This document shows, one piece after another, positions 1 through 5,634 of a stretch of DNA of 5,634 nt (position 1 is its first letter; each line of letters begins with the position of its first letter). The stretch lies in contig JAFOHJ010000118.1 in the NCBI GenBank assembly GCA_017421885.1, forward strand, positions 1-5,634, in the 5' to 3' direction. The translations under genes were made by a program, and so were the position numbers. This stretch comes from Clostridia bacterium. GTDB lineage: Bacteria > Bacillota_A > Clostridia > Oscillospirales > Butyricicoccaceae. Below the pieces are notes generated by a model. That model was not told the DNA's origin. It saw only the letters and a list, made by a program, of their open reading frames with translations, and ran no database searches.

Positions 1-1
1 A

Positions 2-1216
2 AACGTTGAAATACAGAAAAGTCTTCCCTTCGTCTTTGAAATAGATGTTTGGAACGAAGGCACCACCGACCAACATGCCACAGGCCGCTGTTGGGCCTTT
101 GCCTCGCTCAACATAGTAAGGCACAACATGAAGCGCACCCTCGGCATTGCTGAAAGGAACTTCGAGCTCTCGCAGAATTATATCTATTTCTTCGATATGC
201 TTGAAAAATGCGCCCGATTCCTTGACGGACAGATCCGTAATATCGATCTTCCTCTCGAGGATCCCAAAGTTTCCAACCCCCTGAGAAGACCCATCGCCGA
301 TAACGGCATGTGGTATGGTTTCTGCAGGCTGGCCGACAAATACGGCATTGTTCCCAAATATATGATGCCTGACACCCAGTGCTCCTTCGATTCCAAGTAT
401 GTCACAAGGATCATCGAGCAGAAGCTCAAGCTTTCGGTAATGCAGCTGCGCGACGCAAAGGAAGGCGGAGCCTACGAAGATGCCCTCTATGCTCTTCGTG
501 AAAAGCAGCTTTCGGGTGTCTTCTCGATCCTCACCCGTTTCCTCGGCGCTCCTCCCAAAACGGTAAGCTTTGAATACCGTAAGGCCGACGGCACCTTTGT
601 AAAGCTCCCCGAAATGACCCCTCAGGAGTTCTATAAGCAGTATGGCGGCATGAATGCAGACGATTACTGCTTCATAATCAATCACCCCACCGATAAATAC
701 CCCCTCGGCAAGTGCTATGCCGGAGACCCCGATAAATGCACCGTCCTCGACAAGCGCTTCAACCTCGATATGGACACCATCAAAAAACTGGTCATCGAAT
801 CCCTTAAGGGCGGCGATCAGGTCATAATGGGATGCGATGTTGCCAAGCAGTCGGATAAACCATCGGGTTATATGCATCAGCAGCTTCTCGATTACGAGAA
901 TATTTTCGGCACCGACCTCGAGTTCCCCGACAGAAAGACATGGCTCAAATACAAGGGTCATAACGGCGGCACATCGGGCCTTCATATTATGGCCTTCGAC
1001 GGCGTACATTTTGATGATTACGGCAAACCCATACGCTGGAAAGTCCACAACAGCTACGGTGACTCGATGGGCATAAAGGGACACTATGTAATGGACGACA
1101 GCTGGTTTGACAGATATGTATCCAGCGTTGTCATCGCACGTAAATATATGCCTCAGGAGCTGCTCGATATCTTTGATGCAAAGCCCGAAAAGATGAATGA
1201 GTTTGAACTGTTCTAA
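2..1216 (+). CDS. pepC: PepC/bleomycin hydrolase-family cysteine aminopeptidase, copy 1 (5' end outside window)
   Basis: Cytosolic papain-fold peptidase of family C1B, which removes N-terminal residues from peptides and usually works as a barrel-shaped hexamer. The reading frame is open from base 2, so the gene is cut by the left edge. By gapless comparison with the next gene, 39 N-terminal residues are missing and the start lies about 115 bases upstream. The ATG at 128 is internal: it falls after the catalytic Cys. Catalytic residues are all visible: oxyanion Gln in DQHATGRCW (codon 71-73), nucleophile Cys (89-91), His in GLHIM (983-985) and Asn in HNSYG (1049-1051). Other family landmarks are NFELSQN, GMWYGFC, MTPQEFY and MGCDV. 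No signal peptide can be judged because the N-terminus is missing, but the paralogue has none. The C-terminus ends in ELF and lacks the family's usual WDPMGALA-like arm. It is followed 12 bases later by its paralogue, clearly in the same operon. Family certain; exact substrate preference unknown. Confidence 0.92.
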   Translation, partial: NVEIQKSLPFVFEIDVWNEGTTDQHATGRCWAFASLNIVRHNMKRTLGIAERNFELSQNYIYFFDMLEKCARFLDGQIRNIDLPLEDPKVSNPLRRPIADNGMWYGFCRLADKYGIVPKYMMPDTQCSFDSKYVTRIIEQKLKLSVMQLRDAKEGGAYEDALYALREKQLSGVFSILTRFLGAPPKTVSFEYRKADGTFVKLPEMTPQEFYKQYGGMNADDYCFIINHPTDKYPLGKCYAGDPDKCTVLDKRFNLDMDTIKKLVIESLKGGDQVIMGCDVAKQSDKPSGYMHQQLLDYENIFGTDLEFPDRKTWLKYKGHNGGTSGLHIMAFDGVHFDDYGKPIRWKVHNSYGDSMGIKGHYVMDDSWFDRYVSSVVIARKYMPQELLDIFDAKPEKMNEFELF

Positions 1217-1222
1217 GGAGGA
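1215..1222 (+). promoter_or_regulatory. Ribosome binding site of second pepC-like gene
   Basis: The sequence AAGGAGGA overlaps the last two bases of the upstream TAA stop codon and sits 7 bases (from GGAGG) before the ATG at 1229. It is close to the consensus and fixes this start. The overlap with the stop means ribosomes finishing copy 1 are positioned to reinitiate on copy 2. Confidence 0.85.
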
Positions 1223-1228
1223 TACAAA

Positions 1229-2560
1229 ATGAAAGATATCACTCTGGATTTTGTTGCAAGACAGTGTCAGGCATTCCTCGACGATCCCAAAGCAGTGGCC
1301 TCTGCAAACAGCGTGACCAAAAACGGCGCTATTGCCTCTTCCCTCAACCTTGAGCTTATAAGATCTCTCCCCTATATCTTCGAGATAGATGCATGGGACG
1401 AAGGAATAACCAACCAGAACCGAACGGCAAGATGCTGGGCCTTTGCTTCGCTCAACGCCGTAAGGCATAATATCAAACGCAATCTCGGCATTGCCGAAAA
1501 CAACTTTGAGCTATCGCAGAACCATACATATTTCTTCGATCAGCTCGAAAAATCGTCAAAGTTCATCGATAAGATGATAAAGATGATCGACAAACCCTTA
1601 AATGACCCCGATGTGGTCAAGGAGCTGCGCACTCCCATAAAGGATCACGGAATGTGGTATGGCTTCTGCGACCTGGCCGATAAATACGGTGTCGTTCCCA
1701 AGTACATGATGCCCGATACCGATTGTTCGATAGATACACGCCTCTGCACAAGGCTTCTTGAACAAAAGCTGAGACTGTCGGCCAAGCAGCTGCGCGATGC
1801 TCATGCCGGCGGCGCAGACGAAAATGCTCTTTATGATCTCAAGGAAAAGCAGATGGAGGGTGTTTTCTCGATCCTCACCCGTTTCCTCGGTGCGCCTCCT
1901 CTCAGCATCAGATTTGAATATCGAAAGACCGACGGCACCTTTGTAAAGCTGCCCGAAATGACCCCTCAGGAGTTCTATAAGCAGTATGGCGGCATGGATG
2001 CAAACGACTATTGCTTCATCGTCAACCAGCCTAAGCCGGGGTATCCCCTCGGAAAGGTATATGCCGAAGATCCCGAAAAGGCAAGGCCCGTTGACAAACG
2101 CCTTAACCTCGATATGGACACCATTAAAAAGCTGGTCATCGAATCTCTTAAGGGCGGCGATCAGGTGGTCATGGGCTGCGACGTTGCCCAGGATTCCGAC
2201 AAGGATTCGGGATGCATGAGCCTCGATCTGTTTGATTATGAAAATGTGTTTGGAACCGAACTCAGCTTCCCCGACAGAGAGACATGGATCGCCTACCGCG
2301 GCCATAACGGCTCTACAACCGGCCTCCATATCATGACATTTGCCGGCGTTCACTTCGATGATGACGGAAACCCTGTCAGATGGAAGATCCAGAACAGCTA
2401 CGGCACTGAATACGGCCACAAGGGATTTTATGTCATGGATGACAGCTGGTTCTGCCGCCATGTTTCAAGCGTGACCATTGCACGCAAATACATGACTCAG
2501 GAGCTGCTTGATATTTTTGATGGCAAGGCTGAAAAGCTGGATCCCAAAGAGTTTTTCTGA
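1229..2560 (+). CDS. pepC: PepC/bleomycin hydrolase-family cysteine aminopeptidase, copy 2 (complete)
   Basis: Complete 443-residue member of family C1B, the usual length for PepC (about 440-460). Start chosen at 1229 because of the near-consensus ribosome site and because residues 28-33 (SVTKNG) match the conserved N-terminal PepC motif. There is no signal peptide, so it should act in the cytosol on imported peptides. Active-site residues: Gln63, Cys69 in ARCWAFASLN, His367 in GLHIM, Asn389 in QNSYG. Position 67, two residues before the Cys, is Ala where copy 1 and, from family knowledge, most PepC proteins have Gly. The tail after IARKYM ends KLDPKEFF and is about five residues shorter than the normal family arm, with no WDPMG. 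It is about 70 percent identical to copy 1 without gaps, so a tandem duplicate; mixed hexamers are possible but not shown. Nine bases separate its stop from the hydrolase lipoprotein gene. Confidence 0.95.
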   Translation: MKDITLDFVARQCQAFLDDPKAVASANSVTKNGAIASSLNLELIRSLPYIFEIDAWDEGITNQNRTARCWAFASLNAVRHNIKRNLGIAENNFELSQNHTYFFDQLEKSSKFIDKMIKMIDKPLNDPDVVKELRTPIKDHGMWYGFCDLADKYGVVPKYMMPDTDCSIDTRLCTRLLEQKLRLSAKQLRDAHAGGADENALYDLKEKQMEGVFSILTRFLGAPPLSIRFEYRKTDGTFVKLPEMTPQEFYKQYGGMDANDYCFIVNQPKPGYPLGKVYAEDPEKARPVDKRLNLDMDTIKKLVIESLKGGDQVVMGCDVAQDSDKDSGCMSLDLFDYENVFGTELSFPDRETWIAYRGHNGSTTGLHIMTFAGVHFDDDGNPVRWKIQNSYGTEYGHKGFYVMDDSWFCRHVSSVTIARKYMTQELLDIFDGKAEKLDPKEFF

Positions 2561-2569
2561 TAACAGATT

Positions 2570-3496
2570 ATGAAAAAACATAAACTTCTTCACACCATGG
2601 CTGTGGCCGCCATCCTAGCGGCGGCCTTCAGCCTTGGAATGCTGGTCGGCTGCAGTAAGCAGCCCAAGACCTTTGATGCGGCAGCTATAGAAGAGATACT
2701 TACCGGTGATCAGGCTGTCATCTCGGCAAAATCAATGCCGATCCCCGACGGATTTGATCAGGAAATGATGCTGTATTCGATCAAGTATCAAAGCGGCAAG
2801 TGCGAGGTATTCGGATATATCTGCTTCCCCTCGCAGACTCTTTCTGAAAACACCCCTTCCATCGTATATAACCGCGGCGGAAACCGCAACTACGGCATAC
2901 TTACCACCGAAGAGGTGTGCAGGTTTGCTCAACAGGGATATATCACTCTCGGCAGCCAGTATCGCGGCACTATCGGCGGAACCGGCACCGAAGAGTTCGG
3001 CGGCAGCGATGTTGACGATGTTATCGCACTTATCGACATGGCGCTACGCTTCCCCTTCTCCGATCAGAGCGGGGTATACATGGTAGGTTATTCCCGCGGA
3101 GGCATGATGACATATCTGGCCTGCGCCCGCGACGACCGCATAAAGGCCGCATCGGTAGGCGCAGGAATGTCCGACTGCTTCATAATGTATGAGACCCGCG
3201 ACGAGGGCATGAAGGAGGTTTTCCATCAGCTTGTCGGCGGCGGCCCCGATACACACTATGACGAGTTTGTTGCCCGATCGGCCACCTACTGGCCCGAAAA
3301 GATCGACGAGCCTGTGCTGATATGTCAGGGCACAAACGACCGTAAGGTCGTTCCCGAACAGAGCATATCGATGCACGAAAAACTGGAGGAAGCCGGCAAA
3401 GAGACCGAGCTTATCCTCTATACCGGTGCCACCCATGCCATCTACGAAACCACCTTTGTGGAAGACACCGTGGAATGGTTTAAGGCGCACCCCTGA
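2570..3496 (+). CDS. Surface lipoprotein with S9-like (prolyl oligopeptidase-type) alpha/beta-hydrolase domain
   Basis: Predicted membrane-anchored hydrolase of 308 residues, facing outward. Residues 1-27 form a lipoprotein signal peptide: KKHK, an Ala/Leu-rich core, and lipobox LVGC with Cys28 as the lipidated residue. The rest is one alpha/beta-hydrolase domain with the S9 layout: YNRGGNR (100-106) near the oxyanion hole, an RGTIGGTGTEEFGG-DVDDV stretch (132-151) typical of S9 catalytic domains, nucleophile Ser175 in GYSRGG, Asp257 in QGTNDRKV and His289 in GATHAIY. There is no beta-propeller, so access would not be limited as in full prolyl oligopeptidases. Peptidase activity is plausible from the neighbours (PepC pair, oligopeptide transporter), but an esterase cannot be excluded. 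The start is 9 bases after the upstream stop and has no clear Shine-Dalgarno; it is chosen because the basic N-terminus of the signal peptide requires it. The ATG at 2597 would remove those lysines. Confidence 0.85.
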   Translation: MKKHKLLHTMAVAAILAAAFSLGMLVGCSKQPKTFDAAAIEEILTGDQAVISAKSMPIPDGFDQEMMLYSIKYQSGKCEVFGYICFPSQTLSENTPSIVYNRGGNRNYGILTTEEVCRFAQQGYITLGSQYRGTIGGTGTEEFGGSDVDDVIALIDMALRFPFSDQSGVYMVGYSRGGMMTYLACARDDRIKAASVGAGMSDCFIMYETRDEGMKEVFHQLVGGGPDTHYDEFVARSATYWPEKIDEPVLICQGTNDRKVVPEQSISMHEKLEEAGKETELILYTGATHAIYETTFVEDTVEWFKAHP

Positions 3497-3537
3497 TATG
3501 TAAGTTTTGCTTGTCAAAGCTTAAAAAATAAAGAAAA

Positions 3538-3542
3538 AGGAG
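3538..3542 (+). promoter_or_regulatory. Ribosome binding site of the solute-binding protein gene
   Basis: AGGAG lies 7 bases before the ATG at 3550, within a purine-rich leader (AAAGAAAAAGGAG). The 53-base gap before this gene is A/T-rich at its 3' half. I see no convincing promoter with spaced -35 and -10 boxes in it, so the gene is probably co-transcribed with the upstream genes, unless a promoter lies inside the hydrolase gene. Confidence 0.8.
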
Positions 3543-3549
3543 AAACAAC

Positions 3550-5235
3550 ATGAAACGCTTTTTCGCACTTCTTCTCTCTCTTCTCATGATCTGCTCGCTG
3601 TTTGCAGCATGCGGCGGTAATGAAGAGGAAGAAACCCCCGACGCAAATGAGAATCAGCAGGACACTCAGACATCTGAGAACGAAGAACCCGCTGATGACG
3701 GCGAAGTCAAGCTGGCTGACGATCAGACCCTCAAGGTCCTGCACTCCGAGCCCAACATCCTTGACGTTGCCCGCTTCCTCGGCACAGCAGACCGTTATGT
3801 TTTCTACAACACACTGGAGCCCCTCGTTAAGCTCGAGAACGGTGTTATCGTAGAAGCCGGCGCAGAGACATATGATGTTTCTGAAGATGGTCTGACCTAC
3901 ACCTTCAAGCTTCGTGAGAACTACTGGAGCGATGGTAAGAAGGTCACATCTGAGGACTATGCAACAGCTCTCAGACGTCAGGCTGACCCCGCAAACGCAT
4001 TTGCATTTGCAAGCTCCTACTACTCCATCGAGAACTTTGAAGCAGCCTCCAAGGGCGAAGTCGATGTTTCCGAGATCGGCGTAGAAACACCTGATGAAAG
4101 CACACTTATCCTCCATCTGGGCGTTTGCGAGCCTGCTCTGCTCTCCTCCACCCAGTTCTTCCCCGACAGAGCTGACCTGGCCGAGACACACGGCGACAGC
4201 TACGGCACAGAGGCCGACAAGGTTCCCTCCTGCGGTCCCTTCGTTCTGACAGATTGGGTACATAACAGCTCGCTGACACTCAAGAAGAACGAGAAGTTCT
4301 GGGATGCTGACAAGGTTATCCTCGAAACAATCGAATGCTCCGTTATCCCCGATGCAAATGCACAGTATGCTTCTTTCGAAAACGGCTCCATCGACTATAT
4401 GACAGTTTCCGACCTTGACTATAAGGCAAAGTTCGAAGCTCGCGACGACATGGTTTCCGAGCAGTATGTAGCAGGCCGTACATCGATGATCATCTTCAAT
4501 TGCCAGGATCCCATCACATCCAATATGAAGATCCGTCAGGCTCTGTCCATCGCTATCGACAGAGAACTGATCGTTGAAGTTATCGCAAACGGCAATGGTA
4601 ACCCCGCTTACGGCATGGTTCCCACAGTCTGCTCCGTTGGTTCCTACATCTACCGTGACGAAGTTGAAGAGCCCCTCCTCGAGCTCATGGATCAGGATCC
4701 CAAGGCTCTCCTCATCGAAGGTATGGAAGAGCTTGGCCTGGGCAATGATCCCTCCAAGCTGACACTTACACTTTCCTGGGGCAACACAACAGCAACAGCG
4801 AGAACATATGCTGAACTTTATCAGCAGATGTGGCAGGAAGCTCTCGGCTGCGTATTCGAGCTCGAGTTCTTTGACAGCGCATCGGCTATGTCCAACTATG
4901 CTAAGGGCGATTATCAGATCGCCAGCGTATCCTGGGGCTGCAACCCCGAACCTCAGTTCCAGCTCAGCCGCTGGTCTACAGCTACAGGCGGCCAGTCGCA
5001 CTGGATCAACGAAGAATACTGCAACCTGGTCTCCACAGCAGCTTCCACAGTAGATGACAAGGCTCGCCTTGACACATTTGCCGAAGCTGAAAAGATGATC
5101 ATTCAGGAAGCAGCTATCGCTCCCACATACTACAACCTGGTTACACGTTTTGCTTATGACCATGTCGGCGGCCTTCTCGGCACAAACTCGCTGGACAATG
5201 TTGGTTATAAGAACATGTACATCATCGCTAAATAA
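3550..5235 (+). CDS. Oligopeptide/dipeptide ABC transporter substrate-binding lipoprotein (SBP family 5, OppA/DppA type)
   Basis: Extracellular receptor, 561 residues, that captures peptides and delivers them to the membrane permease. Residues 1-20 are a lipoprotein signal peptide (KR, then a Leu-rich core), with Cys21 in LFAAC as the anchor. Residues 24-51 are an acidic, Glu/Asp/Asn/Gln-rich linker. Family-5 landmarks follow: YTFKLR (117-122) with WSDGKKVTSEDY (126-137), the family signature; GPFVLTDW (229-236) and KNEKFWD (246-252); KIRQALSIAIDRE (327-339); and IAPTYYNL (523-530) near the end. Length is normal for OppA-like proteins. Codon use is extreme: all 27 Ile codons are ATC (26) or ATT (1), and TTA, CTA and TCA are absent from 538 consecutive codons, unlike the upstream genes. 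This suggests high expression. The order SBP then OppB-like permease supports the role. Peptide is the best ligand guess; nickel or sugar-oligomer binding by some family members cannot be ruled out. Confidence 0.92.
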   Translation: MKRFFALLLSLLMICSLFAACGGNEEEETPDANENQQDTQTSENEEPADDGEVKLADDQTLKVLHSEPNILDVARFLGTADRYVFYNTLEPLVKLENGVIVEAGAETYDVSEDGLTYTFKLRENYWSDGKKVTSEDYATALRRQADPANAFAFASSYYSIENFEAASKGEVDVSEIGVETPDESTLILHLGVCEPALLSSTQFFPDRADLAETHGDSYGTEADKVPSCGPFVLTDWVHNSSLTLKKNEKFWDADKVILETIECSVIPDANAQYASFENGSIDYMTVSDLDYKAKFEARDDMVSEQYVAGRTSMIIFNCQDPITSNMKIRQALSIAIDRELIVEVIANGNGNPAYGMVPTVCSVGSYIYRDEVEEPLLELMDQDPKALLIEGMEELGLGNDPSKLTLTLSWGNTTATARTYAELYQQMWQEALGCVFELEFFDSASAMSNYAKGDYQIASVSWGCNPEPQFQLSRWSTATGGQSHWINEEYCNLVSTAASTVDDKARLDTFAEAEKMIIQEAAIAPTYYNLVTRFAYDHVGGLLGTNSLDNVGYKNMYIIAK

Positions 5236-5254
5236 GAGTAAACTCTCATCCCAT

Positions 5255-5281
5255 ATGGCGGAGGCCCCGCGCCTCCGCCAT
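5255..5281 (+). terminator. Strong hairpin between binding-protein and permease genes (attenuator or mRNA-protecting stem)
   Basis: Perfect inverted repeat: ATGGCGGAGGC pairs with GCCTCCGCCAT over 11 base pairs, with a 5-base CCCGC loop. It begins 19 bases after the TAA of the binding-protein gene. The bases after it (CCCTATATCATCC) contain no run of T, so it is not a standard intrinsic terminator. In ABC operons, such a stem after the binding-protein gene commonly keeps that part of the mRNA stable or cuts down read-through, so that the receptor outnumbers the permease. The stem is certain; its role is inferred. Confidence 0.65.
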
Positions 5282-5322
5282 CCCTATATCATCCTTCACT
5301 TATCGGTGTTTTAAAATCTAAA

Positions 5323-5327
5323 GGAGG
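5323..5327 (+). promoter_or_regulatory. Ribosome binding site that decides the TTG start of the permease gene
   Basis: GGAGG, within AAAGGAGG, lies 8 bases before the TTG at 5336. No ATG is correctly spaced from it, and the first in-frame ATG (5369) is 41 bases away, inside the first membrane segment. The site therefore supports the TTG start. Confidence 0.8.
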
Positions 5328-5335
5328 CACCTGAA

Positions 5336-5634
5336 TTGCTGAAATTTACTTTAAAAAGACTTGGCTATATGGTCCTCGTTCTTTTCACGGTAATCACAAT
5401 TACCTTCTTCCTGGTCCATTCAATTCCCGGCGACCCCATCACCGCCATGGTTCAGGACCTGCCGGAAGAGACCAGAGCCATTTATCTTGCAAAATACGGC
5501 TTTGACCAGCCGCTTACAACTCAGTATATACGCTTCATGAAGCAGCTTCTCACCGGCGACCTCGGTTCGTCGCTGCGCTATCCCGGCAGACGAGTAATCG
5601 ATATTGTCAAAAACTATGCTCCCATCTCGGGCAC
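5336..5634 (+). CDS. Oligopeptide/dipeptide ABC transporter permease, OppB/DppB type (3' end outside window)
   Basis: First 99 codons of an inner-membrane permease subunit that forms half of the peptide channel. Translation from TTG gives MLKFTLKRLGYMVLVLF and onward, the usual N-terminus of OppB/DppB/GsiC-type proteins: a short basic cytosolic piece, then a first membrane helix at about residues 9-28. HSIPGDP follows directly, matching the conserved extracellular PGDP turn. Further matches are AKYGFDQPLTTQYIRFMKQLLTGDLGSSL, in which the K-Y-G-hydrophobic-D-x-P-L, Q-Y and GDLG-S positions are typical of the family, and then YAPISG at the edge. The transport domain with the EAA loop lies beyond the window, as would the expected OppC and ATPase genes. 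It starts 100 bases after the binding-protein gene, the widest gap between genes here. The family assignment is firm; peptide length preference cannot be read. Confidence 0.9.
   Translation, partial: MLKFTLKRLGYMVLVLFTVITITFFLVHSIPGDPITAMVQDLPEETRAIYLAKYGFDQPLTTQYIRFMKQLLTGDLGSSLRYPGRRVIDIVKNYAPISG

Larger units (their letters stand above)
2..2560 (+). repeat. Tandem gene duplication, unit 1344 bases
   Basis: Bases 2-1216 align with 1346-2560 at a constant offset of 1344, with no insertion or deletion over 1215 bases including the stop codons. By hand count about 285 of 404 residues are identical. Two segments stand out at the DNA level: 587-652 against 1931-1996 differ at one base in 66, and 761-822 against 2105-2166 differ at three in 62. 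The unit comprises the gene plus its 12-base spacer, so the duplication probably copied the whole cistron. Confidence 0.95.

Noticed and set aside
128..130. ATG at 128 as the start of PepC copy 1
   Set aside because: The frame is open back to base 2 and matches copy 2 there, including the catalytic Cys at 89-91. A protein starting at 128 would lack its nucleophile.
837..1076. Small plus-strand open frame in another phase within PepC copy 1
   Set aside because: It overlaps the conserved His/Asn region of the real gene, with no ribosome site and low-complexity Ser/Thr/Arg content.
1598..2461. A 287-codon minus-strand open frame opposite PepC copy 2
   Set aside because: Also in register with the sense codons, so it is a codon-bias shadow. 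It shows no family motif, and copy 2 is a clear gene across the whole span.
3044..3517. Minus-strand open frame opposite the hydrolase gene
   Set aside because: In register with the sense gene and covering its catalytic Ser, Asp and His codons; no independent support.
3511..3534. Possible promoter before the binding-protein gene (TTGTCA followed by TAAAGA)
   Set aside because: The two boxes are only 12 bases apart and the -10 match is poor, so this is not a usable sigma-70-type promoter.
3514..5163. A 549-codon minus-strand open frame opposite the binding-protein gene
   Set aside because: It is exactly in register with the sense codons, so it stays open only because the sense gene avoids TTA, CTA and TCA. 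Its translation is Cys/Val-rich, with no recognisable domain, and the sense strand carries unmistakable family motifs.
1..5634. CRISPR array, insertion sequence, tRNA or other RNA gene, phage or toxin-antitoxin locus
   Set aside because: No spaced short repeats, terminal inverted repeats, transposase or cloverleaf sequence were seen on either strand; genes fill nearly all of the window.

Overview
The window is a compact, single-strand stretch: all five genes read rightward and nothing credible lies on the minus strand. It looks like part of a chromosomal peptide-utilisation operon from a low-to-mid G+C Gram-positive bacterium, most likely Clostridia (an Oscillospiraceae/Ruminococcaceae-like gut lineage would fit). 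The reasons are strong AGGAGG-type ribosome sites, a TTG start, a solute-binding protein and a hydrolase that are both lipoproteins, and roughly balanced base composition. The taxonomic call is inference; no marker gene is present.

Layout. Positions 2-1216 hold the 3' nine-tenths of a papain-fold aminopeptidase of the PepC/bleomycin hydrolase family (C1B), whose start lies about 115 bases before the window. Positions 1229-2560 hold a complete second copy of the same family. The two align without a single gap at a fixed offset of 1344 bases and about 70 percent protein identity (hand count), so they are a tandem duplication. Positions 2570-3496 encode a lipoprotein with an S9-like alpha/beta-hydrolase domain and an intact Ser-Asp-His triad. 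Positions 3550-5235 encode an oligopeptide/dipeptide-binding lipoprotein (SBP family 5, OppA/DppA type). A 27-base perfect hairpin follows at 5255-5281. From 5336 the first 99 codons of an OppB/DppB-type permease run off the right edge.

How the genes could work together (inference from families and order): the surface lipoprotein hydrolase may trim peptides or esters outside the membrane, the binding lipoprotein captures oligopeptides and passes them to the permease, and the two cytosolic PepC-like enzymes cut the imported peptides to amino acids.

The least ordinary points are the tandem PepC pair with blocks of almost unchanged DNA, a shared C-terminal tail that lacks the usual PepC arm, a Gly-to-Ala change beside the catalytic Cys in the second copy only, and very strong codon bias confined to the binding-protein gene. 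I do not see a previously undescribed type of system, CRISPR array, mobile element or RNA gene here.
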